Made by a program: the position numbers and the translations under genes. The notes beneath the pieces were generated by a model. It made no database searches, was not told the origin of the DNA, and saw only the letters and a list, made by a program, of their open reading frames with translations. Below are positions 1 through 8,240 of a DNA stretch of 64,000 nucleotides, piece after piece (positions within the stretch are counted from its first letter, which is position 1; each line of letters begins with the position of its first letter). The DNA is taken from positions 124,001 to 188,000 of the forward strand of contig JADCFA010000003.1 in assembly GCA_020249775.1 (NCBI GenBank), given 5' to 3'. The stretch comes from Roseomonas sp. (GTDB taxonomy: Bacteria > Pseudomonadota > Alphaproteobacteria > Acetobacterales > Acetobacteraceae).

Positions 1-2
1 TT

Positions 3-1484
3 CGCGCCGGCATGCTCGCACTCGCTGCGGGGACATTATTTGTGTTTCTCTATATGGGCTTTGCCTATGGGATTTTGGGCTGGTTCGCCAATATCGCGCT
101 GGCCATCAACATCATTCTGCTGATGGCGGGGCTTTCCGTGCTGGGCGCGACGCTGACCCTGCCTGGCATTGCCGGAATTGTGCTGACGCTTGGCACTGCG
201 CTTGATGCGAATATCCTGATCAATGAACGCATCCGCGAAGAAGTGAAGAACGGGCGATCTCCGATCAATGCGCTGGAAGCCGGCTATACCAAGGCATCCG
301 GCACCATCCTTGATTCGAACCTGACAAACCTGATCGCCATGGCCTGTTTGTATGGTTTTGGCTCAGGCCCGGTGAAGGGTTTTGCGGTTACGGTTGCCAT
401 CGGCACCATCGTGCAGATGTGGACCGCGACAGTGCTGACGCGGCTTTTCGCTTCCTGGTGGTATCGGCGGACGCGGCCAAAGGAATTGCCGGTCTTTCAG
501 CGCCCAGGGCTTTCGCTGCTCGACCGGCTTCGCCGGCCGCTGTTTCGGATTTTTCCGGATGGCACACGCATTCCCTTCATGCGCGGCGCCAAGATGGGGT
601 TGATTGTCTCGGCGCTGCTGTCGAGCATTTCGGTCGCCATCGCCTTCCATCCAGGGCTTGAAAAGGGCATTGATTTCAAGGGCGGGGTTGAGATGGAAAT
701 CCGCACCCCTGGCCCAGGCGATATCAGCGTGTTGCGCGGCGCGGTGGGCGGGCTTGGGCTTGGCGATGCAACGCTGTTGCAATTTGGCGATCCCGCCACC
801 TTCGCGCTCCGCCTGCCCGCGCAAGGCGATGAAGGCGGTGTGCAAAGGGCCGTCACCGCCGTGCGTGAGGCTTTGGAACGCGCCGCCCCTGGCACGCGCA
901 TTCTGCGTGTGGAAGCCGTGGGTAACCGTGTTTCGAATGAGCTGTTCCTGGGTGGGCTGATGGCGCTTGGCCTCAGTTTCCTCGCGATGCTGATCTATAT
1001 CTGGGTGCGGTTTGAATGGCAGTTTGGTATTGCCGCCATCACCACGTTGATCCTGGATGCGACAAAAACCATTGGCTTCATGGTGCTGTTCGGCATTGAA
1101 TTCAACCTGACCACCGTTGCCGCCATCCTGACCATCATTGGCTTTTCGGCGAATGACAAGGTGGTGGTGTTTGACCGCATGCGCGAAAATCTACGCAAGT
1201 TCAAAGCCATGCCGCTGGAGCAATTGGTGGATCTTTCCATCAATGAGACAATGAATCGCTCGCTCGGCACTTCCATGACCTTGCTGCTTTCAGCACTGCC
1301 GCTTGCGCTGTTCGGCGGCGATACGCTGTCAGGCTTCGCTTGGGTGATGGTGGTCGGCATTGTGATTTCGGCCGGGTCTTCGGTGTTCATCGCCGCCCCC
1401 ATTGTGCTGTTCACCGGGCGCAATCGGCTGCGCATGCCGGATGCCGCAGCGCCGGGCAAGGCTGAGGGCGCGGCGCCAAGCTAG
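3..1484 (+). CDS. secDF: Protein translocase SecD-SecF fusion, 5' truncated
   Basis: This is the C-terminal part of a fused SecDF subunit of the Sec translocon, which uses the proton gradient to help exported proteins through the inner membrane. The reading frame is open to the window edge and the first in-frame ATG (position 12) lies inside the SecD membrane region, so the true start is upstream. The first ~150 visible residues are the SecD membrane domain, with the TM4 motif ALDANILINERIREE. After a short linker comes SecF: a TM near residue 195, the DFKGG motif near 220, and the TM4 motif GFSANDKVVVFDRMREN near 375. Separate secD and secF genes are the more common arrangement, but fusions are known in several bacterial lines. 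The 3' end has no coupled gene. Confidence 0.95.
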   Translation, partial: RAGMLALAAGTLFVFLYMGFAYGILGWFANIALAINIILLMAGLSVLGATLTLPGIAGIVLTLGTALDANILINERIREEVKNGRSPINALEAGYTKASGTILDSNLTNLIAMACLYGFGSGPVKGFAVTVAIGTIVQMWTATVLTRLFASWWYRRTRPKELPVFQRPGLSLLDRLRRPLFRIFPDGTRIPFMRGAKMGLIVSALLSSISVAIAFHPGLEKGIDFKGGVEMEIRTPGPGDISVLRGAVGGLGLGDATLLQFGDPATFALRLPAQGDEGGVQRAVTAVREALERAAPGTRILRVEAVGNRVSNELFLGGLMALGLSFLAMLIYIWVRFEWQFGIAAITTLILDATKTIGFMVLFGIEFNLTTVAAILTIIGFSANDKVVVFDRMRENLRKFKAMPLEQLVDLSINETMNRSLGTSMTLLLSALPLALFGGDTLSGFAWVMVVGIVISAGSSVFIAAPIVLFTGRNRLRMPDAAAPGKAEGAAPS

Positions 1485-1564
1485 TGGAGGTTTGACCGCG
1501 GCAGGTTTTCTCTGGCGGTGATACTGCTACATTTGCGGGGATTAATGCAGCCTTCGGCAAGGGA

Positions 1565-2431
1565 ATGGGGCGCGTGGCGCAGCGCGTAATCAGCGGGCTA
1601 GGGGGAAAGGCGCAAGGCCGCGGGCTGCCGCATCTCCCGCGCGCGAAGGACCTGCCCAACCAGGAAGCGGAATTGCGTTCGGCCCTGTCGGGGCGCGCGC
1701 TACTGCTCCGCTACCAGCCCATTATCCGGCTGCGAGATGGCCATATCGCCGCGCTGGAAGGGCTGGTGCGCTGGCCGCGCCAGAACGCGCTGCTGCAAGC
1801 CGACGCCTTTGTGCCCTTGGCGGAAAAACTTGGTCTGGCGGTTGATTTGACTCATGCGGTCTTGGAACGGGTCGCGCATGATTGGCAAAGAACGCCCTCC
1901 CCCAAGGGTGGGCTTGCGGTGAATATGCCGCTTACTGTCCTCATGCTGCCGGAAATGCCTGCGCTGCTCGCGGCCATGCTGCGCCGGCATGGCGCGCGGC
2001 GCGGGCCGCTTTTGCTGGAACTCACAGAAACCGAGGCAATCCGAGACCCATCACGCCTGCGCCGGGTGATGTTGCGCTTGAAGCGCCTTGGCATTCCCGT
2101 TTTGCTGGATGATGTGACCCTTGGCGATCACCGTTGGCGGTTGGCCGACCTGCCCTTTGCCGGGCTGAAGCTCGACCGCAGCCTGGTCGAGGCTTTGCCA
2201 AACCAGATGCGGGCAAGGCATTTCCTGCGCCGCATCCTGAGCGATTCCCATGCCAAGGGCCGCTATGTCATCGCTGAGGGGGTTTCCACCAGCCTGCTCC
2301 GCCGCACCACAAGCGGCCTGGGCGTGGATTTCGCCCAAGGCTTTTTGCTCGGCCAGCCAGAGCCGCCAAGGCGCAATAATGGCGGCCAGACGCGCCTCAG
2401 CCCTGCCAGGCGCGGCGGTAAAGCGCCATAA
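1565..2431 (+). CDS. EAL-domain protein with degenerate active-site motifs
   Basis: A stand-alone EAL domain (288 residues), the fold that hydrolyses or senses c-di-GMP. Visible landmarks in order: QPII, then EGLVRW in place of EALxRW, NMP for the metal-binding Asn, ELTETE, LLDDVTLG where active enzymes have DDFGTG, LKLD with the conserved Lys, AEGVS, and AQGFLLGQP with the conserved Gln. Most metal and catalytic residues are present, but the EAL signature and loop 6 are altered, so it may be a weak enzyme or a c-di-GMP receptor. It has no signal peptide, membrane segment or attached GGDEF/PAS domain. The ATG at 1565 has a poorly spaced AAGGGA before it; a GTG at 1574 is an alternative. Its 3' end overlaps the convergent alcohol dehydrogenase by 35 bp. 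Confidence 0.85.
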   Translation: MGRVAQRVISGLGGKAQGRGLPHLPRAKDLPNQEAELRSALSGRALLLRYQPIIRLRDGHIAALEGLVRWPRQNALLQADAFVPLAEKLGLAVDLTHAVLERVAHDWQRTPSPKGGLAVNMPLTVLMLPEMPALLAAMLRRHGARRGPLLLELTETEAIRDPSRLRRVMLRLKRLGIPVLLDDVTLGDHRWRLADLPFAGLKLDRSLVEALPNQMRARHFLRRILSDSHAKGRYVIAEGVSTSLLRRTTSGLGVDFAQGFLLGQPEPPRRNNGGQTRLSPARRGGKAP

Positions 2432-3566
2432 TCGCCTCGGCATCCGGCACGGCCGGGTTATTGGCCGGGCTGCCGGAAGCCAAAGCCTGCGCCGCCATGG
2501 TGGGGAGCAAGCCCTCCCATTTCGCCGCATCAATGCCGTAAGCAGCCGGGGTCGGCACCGCCAATTCGCGGTTCAGAGCGGAAAGCTCCTCAAGCAGCTT
2601 GGCGCCCGCGCTTTGATCGCCCTCATCCCGCCCAGCCACGCCAATGGCGCGTGCTGCTTCGGCATAGCGGGGCAGCGCGGCATTGAGCGAATAGGCCGTG
2701 ACAGCGGGCAGTAGCATGGCGTTGGAAAGCCCATGCGGTACATGGAAATGCGCCCCAATAGGGCGGGACATGCCATGCACCAGCGCGACCGAGCTATTGC
2801 TGAAGGCAAGCCCGGCGAGTGTGGCGCCCTTCATCATCGCTTCGCGCGCCGCGGCATTCTTGGGGTCGTGATAGACAGAGCGCAGATTGGGGCCAATTAG
2901 GCGCATGGCGCGCAGGGCATATTCATCCGATTCCGGATTGGCGCGGCGAGACACCAGGGCTTCCAGCGCATGGGTCAGGCTATCAATACCGGTATCGGCG
3001 GTGGTGCGCGGCGGCACGCTGAAGGTGAGTTCGTAATCCACAATCGCCGCCAAAGGCAGCGCGCCGAGGCCCGCGATCAGCATTTTCTCATCGGTTTCGG
3101 TATCGGTGATGACCGTGAAGCGCGTGGCTTCACTGCCCGTCCCCGCCGTGGTTGGGATGCAAATCACAGGTAGCGCGGCCTTATTCGCCTGGGCCGGCAC
3201 CTTGAAGTCGCGCATCTTGGCGCCGGCGGGTGCGGCGGCCAGGATGGTCATGGCCTTGGCGGTATCCATCGGGCTGCCGCCGCCAAAGCCGATCAGGCAA
3301 TCATAATCGCGGCCCTGCATGGCAGCGACACCGGTGGCGATGACGGTATCGGTCGGGTCCGGCACCGTATCGCTGAAGACGCCATAGCTGATGCCGGCGG
3401 CCTTCAAGGGCGCGAGCAGTTTTTCAACCGTGCCGGAAGACATCATCCAGGGATCGGTCACGACCAGCGGGCGCGACAGGCCCAGCTGCGCCAGCACCGC
3501 CGCTGCCTGGCCGATAGACCCCCCGCCCATCACAAGCAGGCGGGGTGAGACGAAGGAGGTGATCAC
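2397..3566 (-). CDS. Iron-containing alcohol dehydrogenase
   Basis: A 389-residue member of the group III Fe-dependent alcohol dehydrogenase family (FucO/YiaY/maleylacetate reductase type), reducing or oxidising a small carbonyl/alcohol with NAD(P). The NAD motif GGGSPMD lies at 95-101 and AGTGSEAT at 141-148. The four metal ligands of the family are in place: D195, H199, H264 and H278 (the last in VPHGLSNAMLLP). The frame is open much further upstream, but that part lies inside the next gene and is not protein-like. I take the GTG at 3566, whose GTGA overlaps the stop of the upstream dehydrogenase gene, a sign of translational coupling. It is the last gene of a four-gene minus-strand operon. 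The exact substrate is not evident. Confidence 0.88.
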   Translation of the reverse strand: MITSFVSPRLLVMGGGSIGQAAAVLAQLGLSRPLVVTDPWMMSSGTVEKLLAPLKAAGISYGVFSDTVPDPTDTVIATGVAAMQGRDYDCLIGFGGGSPMDTAKAMTILAAAPAGAKMRDFKVPAQANKAALPVICIPTTAGTGSEATRFTVITDTETDEKMLIAGLGALPLAAIVDYELTFSVPPRTTADTGIDSLTHALEALVSRRANPESDEYALRAMRLIGPNLRSVYHDPKNAAAREAMMKGATLAGLAFSNSSVALVHGMSRPIGAHFHVPHGLSNAMLLPAVTAYSLNAALPRYAEAARAIGVAGRDEGDQSAGAKLLEELSALNRELAVPTPAAYGIDAAKWEGLLPTMAAQALASGSPANNPAVPDAEAIMALYRRAWQG

Positions 3567-4450
3567 TTCACGCCCCCTTCGCGGATCATGTTGATGATAC
3601 CGGAGAAATCCTTGTCGCCGCCGCCGCGTTCCAGATATTGCCGGAACAGGGACAGCGCATGCGCCCCAATCGGCGATGCGGTACCCACCTGCTCCACCGC
3701 TTCCTGCGCCAGGCCCAAATCCTTCGCCATCAACGCAGCCGCAAAGCCGGGCTTGTAATCCCGATTGGCCGGGCTGGCAGGCACCGGTCCCGGCACCGGG
3801 CAATAGCTGGAAAGCGCCCAGGAATTGCTGGTGGAGGTGGAGCAGACATCAAACAGCGCCTGAGGTGAAAGCCCCAATTTTTCCGCAAGAACAAAGGCTT
3901 CCGAGGTGACGATCATAGTCGCCGCCAGCATCATGTTATTGCAGAGCTTAACACCCTGCCCCGCGCCAGCGACACCGCAATGAATAACGTTGCGGCCCAT
4001 TTGCTTCAGGATCGGCTCGGCGCGCGCGAAATGCTCTGGCGCGCCACCCACCATGAAGGTGAGTGTGCCGGCCTCGGCGCCCATGGTCCCGCCGGAGACT
4101 GGCGCATCCACAAAGGCGCGGCCAGATTTCGCGGCGACATCACGCGCGGTCGCAACATCAATGGTGGAGCAATCAATCAGCAGCGCATCCGGGGCGCTGG
4201 CCGCCGCCATGCCGCCCGCGCCAAGCCAGGCATCGCGCACATGCTGGCCGGCGGGCAGCATGGTGATGACATATTCGGCGCCGCGCGCGGCTTCCGCGGC
4301 ATTCGCCGCCGCTTTGGCGCCATTGGGCGTGACCGAGGCAATGGCAGCGGGCACTATGTCAAAGACCGAGACCTCATGCCCGGCCTTGAGCAGATTGCGC
4401 ACCATATGCGCGCCCATATTGCCAAGACCAACAAAGCCGATGCGTGCCAT
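3563..4450 (-). CDS. 3-hydroxyisobutyrate dehydrogenase-type beta-hydroxyacid dehydrogenase
   Basis: A 295-residue NAD(P)-dependent beta-hydroxyacid dehydrogenase, the family of 3-hydroxyisobutyrate dehydrogenase and tartronate semialdehyde reductase. The Rossmann motif GLGNMG is at 8-13, the substrate motif DAPVSGG ends at 121, catalytic Lys is K168 (GAGQGVK), and the Asn pair follows at 171-172. The start is the ATG at 4450, nine codons inside the longest frame, because GGAAAGGAAG lies just upstream. It is coupled to the downstream Fe-alcohol dehydrogenase by a GTGA overlap and follows a thioesterase gene by 23 bp. The operon content (thioesterase, aldolase, two dehydrogenases) suggests branched or hydroxylated acid catabolism; the true substrate is inference. 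A paralogue lies at 61645-62559. Confidence 0.9.
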   Translation of the reverse strand: MARIGFVGLGNMGAHMVRNLLKAGHEVSVFDIVPAAIASVTPNGAKAAANAAEAARGAEYVITMLPAGQHVRDAWLGAGGMAAASAPDALLIDCSTIDVATARDVAAKSGRAFVDAPVSGGTMGAEAGTLTFMVGGAPEHFARAEPILKQMGRNVIHCGVAGAGQGVKLCNNMMLAATMIVTSEAFVLAEKLGLSPQALFDVCSTSTSNSWALSSYCPVPGPVPASPANRDYKPGFAAALMAKDLGLAQEAVEQVGTASPIGAHALSLFRQYLERGGGDKDFSGIINMIREGGVK

Positions 4451-4473
4451 GGCTTGCTTCCTTTCCTTGAAAT

Positions 4474-4923
4474 TCAACGGATTTTGGGTTTGAGCGAGAG
4501 CCGCTTCGCAGCCTCGCCAGAACGGCGCAGGGCAAGCCGCGCCAGAATATCTTCGGGCCAGGGCGCGACGCGCCGCTTGGCGAGATCAATGCTAAGGTAA
4601 AGCACCTCGTTTTCCGCGACCTGCCAGCCTTCCTTGGCATGGAACATCAAATGCCGACAGAGCAGGCGCTTATCGTCATAATCCAGCACGAGACTGTCGC
4701 GGGCGAGCGGCGCGCCTTCGCGCACTTCGCGGATATAGGCCTGCCAGCTTTCAGCCGCGAAAGTGCCCATGCCGCGCGCGCGATATTCCGGCCCGAAGCC
4801 AAGATCGAGCCACTGCACATCGCAGGCCATGTCAAAGACAACCAGGTAATAGGCCAGATTCATATGGCCGTAGTGATCCACCCATGCGGGTTTAACCTCG
4901 GTCAGGATCGGGCGTTCGGTCAT
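4474..4923 (-). CDS. Hot-dog fold acyl-CoA thioesterase
   Basis: A 149-residue single hot-dog domain thioesterase that should hydrolyse an acyl-CoA to the free acid. Near the N-terminus is VDHYGHMNLAYYLVVFD, the signature of the 4-hydroxybenzoyl-CoA / betainyl-CoA thioesterase group, with the Asp and His-Met-Asn expected at the active site. A longer frame reaches 5040 but would run into the aldolase gene; the ATG at 4923 is the sensible start, although no clear Shine-Dalgarno is visible before it. A perfect hairpin (4937-4956) sits immediately upstream. It resembles the thioesterase that accompanies carnitine dehydrogenase, but no carnitine dehydrogenase is present here, so the substrate stays open. 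Confidence 0.82.
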   Translation of the reverse strand: MTERPILTEVKPAWVDHYGHMNLAYYLVVFDMACDVQWLDLGFGPEYRARGMGTFAAESWQAYIREVREGAPLARDSLVLDYDDKRLLCRHLMFHAKEGWQVAENEVLYLSIDLAKRRVAPWPEDILARLALRRSGEAAKRLSLKPKIR

Positions 4924-4936
4924 GCGTGGTGAAGAT

Positions 4937-4956
4937 GGGGGCGGTTGCCCGCCCCC
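4937..4956. promoter_or_regulatory. Intra-operon GC hairpin
   Basis: Perfect inverted repeat GGGGGCGG / CCGCCCCC with the four-base loop TTGC, in the 40-bp gap between the RraA-like gene and the thioesterase gene on the minus strand. It ends 13 bases before the thioesterase ATG, where a Shine-Dalgarno would lie. It has no T-tract, so it looks more like an attenuator or mRNA-processing/stabilising hairpin than a full intrinsic terminator. Confidence 0.45.
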
Positions 4957-4963
4957 GTCCCGT

Positions 4964-5671
4964 TCAGTGGATGTCTTCGGACCGCGCCAGCGCTTCGCGG
5001 AGCTTGGCGATATTGAAGCCAGGGGCGCGGGCCATCTCAAGAATCACCGCTTCCTTGCGCGCGCCAAGATCAATCGCGGCGGGGATTTTCGTCACCACAT
5101 CATGCGGGATCACCACCGCGCCGTGATGATCGGCATGGATCACATCATCATGGGATACCTGCATGCCATGGATGGTGACCTCATTCTTCAGCGCGACGAT
5201 ATGAACATAGGAATGCGAGGGATTGACCACCCCGGCAATGCCCTGAAAGCCCGGTGCGAACATCTCGAGGTCGCGCACCGACCCATTGGTCACCACGCCA
5301 AGCGCGCCCAGGCCCTTATGCACGGCGCTATTCACCTCACCCCAAAAGGCGCCAACGCCGGGGGTGTCATCCAGGTCTTGCAGGCAGACAATCGTGGGTA
5401 GCGTGGCATCGGCGACATATTCATACCAGCCGATCCGCATGGCCTTATCGGCTTCCTTGCTGCGGCCAGAGGGGAAGGCCGCGCGCTGCGTGCCGGTGCG
5501 CGCCAGGCCGCAAATCGGCGGGAGTTTGCGGTCCACCGCCACAAAGGGGCGCACGGTGAAGCCGTAATTGCGCCGATGCGGTGCGACCACTTCCAAAGCA
5601 TTGCAGATGGTGGGCGTATCCCAGGCGCGTAGCGCTTCAAGATCGGCGGCGGTAAAGGGGTATTTGCTCAT
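4964..5671 (-). CDS. RraA-like / hydroxy-oxoacid aldolase family protein
   Basis: A 235-residue member of the RraA superfamily (HMG/CHA aldolase-like, often mis-named dimethylmenaquinone methyltransferase). Recognisable elements are the DTPTICNAL start of the fold, VGAFWGE with the conserved Trp-Gly-Glu, TNGSVRD matching the catalytic Gly-x-x-Arg-Asp, and VSHDDVIHADHHGAVVIP, the family's PGDxVxADxxGxVxVP block. Metal-dependent aldol cleavage or decarboxylation of 2-oxo acids is the usual activity of such metabolic members; RNase E regulation is unlikely in this context. Its ATG overlaps (ATGA) the stop of an open frame that is only a leftover of a lost upstream gene (see 5668-5781). It begins the surviving catabolic operon. 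Confidence 0.85.
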   Translation of the reverse strand: MSKYPFTAADLEALRAWDTPTICNALEVVAPHRRNYGFTVRPFVAVDRKLPPICGLARTGTQRAAFPSGRSKEADKAMRIGWYEYVADATLPTIVCLQDLDDTPGVGAFWGEVNSAVHKGLGALGVVTNGSVRDLEMFAPGFQGIAGVVNPSHSYVHIVALKNEVTIHGMQVSHDDVIHADHHGAVVIPHDVVTKIPAAIDLGARKEAVILEMARAPGFNIAKLREALARSEDIH

Positions 5672-5781
5672 GTCAGGGTTTCCTCCATGGGCGCAGCATC
5701 GGGCGGACGGGCCTTCTGGTCAAACTGAACCGCCACGGGTTTGCCGAAGGCGGATTTGCTTAGGTTACGCTGCCATGGCTG
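5668..5781 (-). pseudogene. 3' remnant of a gene lost upstream of the RraA-like gene
   Basis: Reading the minus strand after the IS3 fragment, a frame of about 35 codons runs into a TGA that overlaps the RraA-like ATG as ATGA. The encoded tail includes SAFGKPVAVQFDQKARPP and ends MEETLT. Such a precise overlap is normal between real neighbouring genes in this operon (the next pairs overlap or nearly abut), so I read this as the C-terminal stub of a former first gene of the operon whose body was replaced by the insertion sequence. The stub is too short to name the protein. An alternative is that it is chance open sequence. Confidence 0.4.
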
Positions 5782-5782
5782 G

Positions 5783-6064
5783 TTAATCCAGTTCGGCAAA
5801 ATAATCCAACTCCTTGCGCAAGATCTCGTGGGCTTGGCGCAGCTCGCGGTTCTCCCGTTCCAGCGCCGCCGGCTTTTCAGCCATGTCGCTCGGCACGCCC
5901 GCCCGCTTGCCCCAGTCCAGCAGCCTATGCGCCGAACAGCCAATCTTGGCCGAAATGGATAACGCCGCGGCCCAGCAAGAGGAGTGTTCCCGCTTGTGAT
6001 CCAGCACCATCCGCGCCGCACAGGCACGGACCTCAGGAGAGAATTTGCTCGTCGTCTTGCTCAG
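5783..6064 (-). pseudogene. IS3-family transposase OrfA remnant
   Basis: On the minus strand the translation SKTTSKFSPEVRACAARMV continues through CWAAALSISAKIGC and ALERENRELRQAHEILRK to a stop just after YFAELD. This is the OrfA of IS3-family elements: helix-turn-helix, then leucine-zipper-like coil. Where the start ATG is expected (6064-6062) the sequence reads CTG, so the gene has lost its start, and the C-terminus is cut in the region that normally continues toward the frameshift into orfB. No orfB is present. It is a dead fragment, not a functional transposase. Confidence 0.75.
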
Positions 6065-6118
6065 AAGGACTCCGTCCTATTGGGAAGTTGGAGCCGTTGG
6101 TTTACCCGGGGCAGCTCA
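5783..6118 (-). mobile_element. Truncated IS3-family insertion sequence
   Basis: The remnant spans orfA and its 5' leader out to a likely left terminal repeat. Read on the minus strand, TGAGCTGCCCCGGGT starts at 6118, about 50 bases before orfA, fitting the TG...CA ends of IS3 elements. The right half, with orfB and the other end, is missing. Its left end lies only 31 bp past the stop codon of the scsB-like gene. Together with the stub at 5668-5781 this accounts for the 477-bp gap between 5671 and 6149. Confidence 0.6.
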
Positions 6119-6148
6119 TTCGACGGCGATCGTCCAGGGAAATTCGGT

Positions 6149-8194
6149 TTAACTTCCGGACGCACCGATTTGGCGCAGCACCATGGCTTCGGTCAGCACT
6201 TCGGGCAGGATCACCGCCTCCCCGCCGGCCGACGGCCAGAACAGGTAAAGTGGCACGCCTTCCCGGCCATGGGTGCGGAGTAGCGCCGCGATGGCGGGAT
6301 CGCCCCGTGTCCAATCCGCCTTCAGATAGACAATGCCGCGCGCCGCCATGGCTGCTTGCACGGCATCTCGCCGAAGCGCGATGCGTTCATTCACCTGGCA
6401 GGTAATGCACCAGGCTGCGGTGACATTCAGGAACACGCCTTTGCCTTCGGCACGCAGCGCCTCCACCCGCGCGGGGCTCCAGCTTTCGGCAGTATCGCTG
6501 GCGGCAGGGGTCTCGGGGGCGGCGGTCAGGCCAAAGGGGAGCGCCAGCAGCAGGGCAAGCGCAGCCAGGGCAGCGCCAAGTTGCGCGGCGCGCCGGCCTT
6601 GGCGTTGCGCCCGGCCAAAGACCCAGGCGGCAAGGCCAAGGCCAAGCCCGCCCGCCAGTGCCAGGGCCACGCCGGGCCAACCGCTTTGCGCCCGAAGCAC
6701 CCAAACCAGCCAAAGCGCCGCGCCATACATGGGCCAGGCCATGATGTGCTTCAGCTTCTCCATCCAGGGGCCGGGCCGGGGCAGCATCCGCGTGAGGCCC
6801 GGGGCGAGTGCCAGGATCAGCGTCGGCGCCGCCAAACCAAGGCCGAGCGCCGCAAACACCGCGAGCGTCGCCGGCGCCGGCATGACCAAAGCCGCGCCAA
6901 TCGCCGCCGCCATGAAGGGCGCCGTGCAGGGGCTGGCCACCAGCACGGCCAGCGCGCCGGTTGCGAAGCTGCCCAAAAACCCACCGCGCGCCGCGATATG
7001 CCCGCCCGCGCCAATCGGCCCGCCAAATGTGAAAACGCCCGAAAGGTTCAGCCCGACCGCCAGCATCAGCCAGGCAATCGCCAGCACAAAAACCGGGGAG
7101 GTGAATTGAAAACCCCAGCCCAGCGCCATCCCCGCGCCGCGCAGCACGAGCAAAAGCCCGGCCAGCGCCGTGAAGCTCACCACCGCGCCGGCGGTATAGG
7201 CGGCCGCTTCCAGCCTGACCGCGCCGCGCGCGGCACCGCCCAGCCGCGCCAAGGCCATGGCCTTCATGGCCAGCACGGGAAAGACGCAGGGCATCAGGTT
7301 CAGGATCACGCCGCCAATCAGGGCAAAAAGCAACGCCTGCCACAGCGGCAGGAAGGCCGCCCCCTGCAAAAGCGGCGGCGCGATGTCATAGCCGAGCCGC
7401 CGGCCACCTTGGTCGGTCAGCAGCAATACGCCCTCCAGCCTTGCCTGCGCCCCAGGACGCTCGGCCCGCTTCAGGGTCAACTCCAGCCAATCCGCGCCAT
7501 GGCTCATTCTTTGCGGCGCGGCGTGATCCAAAAGCCCAGGCACGCCCGGGATGAACAGCGCGTCCTTCAGGCTTTCACGCCCCAAGCCGGGTCCGGTCAG
7601 GCGCAGCCGCAGCGAATCGCCCTGAATGATCGCGCTGGCCTGCCAGGGGGAGGGCCGCGGCAGGGCCGCGGCAGCGGCGGCAAAAAGCGGCGCCAGATGG
7701 GGGTTCGCCTCGGCTTGCGTCGAGACAGGAAGATCAAGCCGGAAACTGCCCTCTTCCGGAATGCAAACATCATCGCAAACCAGCCAGGTTGCGTCTGCCG
7801 AGATGCTGAAGACCTCTCCCGGCCGCAGCCCGGCGGGCGGGGTGATCTGCATCGGCAAAACCACTTCGCCATAATAGCCAAAGCTCATCAGCGGGCCGAA
7901 GGGGATCGCCTGCGGGGTGGGCCAGGCGATGGGGCCGGCCTGACTCCCTTCTGGCAGGGTCAGCGAGATTTCTGTGGGCGCGCCGGCATCCCCGGCGTGG
8001 CGCCAATAGCTATGCCAGCGCGGCGCCAGCCGGATCCGCAGCCCAAGCTGAAATGCCTGTCCCGGCGCCACGCTAAGGCTATCCGCCACCAGGCTGACGC
8101 GCGCGCGCGGCGATTCCTGCACGGCGCTTTCCAAGGCCCGCGCCGATGGCCAGGGCAGGATCAATATGGCGAAAAGGGCAGCGAGAAGGCGCAT
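6149..8194 (-). CDS. Thiol:disulfide interchange protein, DsbD/ScsB type
   Basis: A 681-residue inner-membrane electron carrier that passes reducing power from cytoplasmic thioredoxin to periplasmic thiols. Order of parts: signal peptide (1-20); a periplasmic immunoglobulin-like domain (about 30-270) with the Cys pair of VCDDVCIP; an eight-helix membrane domain (about 285-575) with the redox cysteines of LMPCVFPV and ASPCTAPF; and a C-terminal thioredoxin-like domain with WCITC near 605. The large N-terminal domain is the ScsB arrangement rather than the short DsbD one. No scsC or scsD is next to it. The 5' side is divergent from a small secreted protein across a 100-bp gap carrying an inverted repeat. 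Confidence 0.9.
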   Translation of the reverse strand: MRLLAALFAILILPWPSARALESAVQESPRARVSLVADSLSVAPGQAFQLGLRIRLAPRWHSYWRHAGDAGAPTEISLTLPEGSQAGPIAWPTPQAIPFGPLMSFGYYGEVVLPMQITPPAGLRPGEVFSISADATWLVCDDVCIPEEGSFRLDLPVSTQAEANPHLAPLFAAAAAALPRPSPWQASAIIQGDSLRLRLTGPGLGRESLKDALFIPGVPGLLDHAAPQRMSHGADWLELTLKRAERPGAQARLEGVLLLTDQGGRRLGYDIAPPLLQGAAFLPLWQALLFALIGGVILNLMPCVFPVLAMKAMALARLGGAARGAVRLEAAAYTAGAVVSFTALAGLLLVLRGAGMALGWGFQFTSPVFVLAIAWLMLAVGLNLSGVFTFGGPIGAGGHIAARGGFLGSFATGALAVLVASPCTAPFMAAAIGAALVMPAPATLAVFAALGLGLAAPTLILALAPGLTRMLPRPGPWMEKLKHIMAWPMYGAALWLVWVLRAQSGWPGVALALAGGLGLGLAAWVFGRAQRQGRRAAQLGAALAALALLLALPFGLTAAPETPAASDTAESWSPARVEALRAEGKGVFLNVTAAWCITCQVNERIALRRDAVQAAMAARGIVYLKADWTRGDPAIAALLRTHGREGVPLYLFWPSAGGEAVILPEVLTEAMVLRQIGASGS

Positions 8195-8240
8195 ATCCCA
8201 TAAAGGGGCGCGAAAGCGCCCTGGTGCAAGCCCGGAAATG

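Noticed and set aside
3567-3803. N-terminal extension of the Fe-alcohol dehydrogenase frame
   Set aside because: It lies inside the upstream dehydrogenase gene and its translation is Gly/Cys-rich nonsense; the GTG at 3566 with GTGA overlap explains the start.
6356-8203. 615-codon plus-strand open frame
   Set aside because: It is antisense to the scsB-like gene, has repeated low-complexity Gln/Arg/His/Pro composition and no family marks; GC-rich codon bias leaves such frames open.
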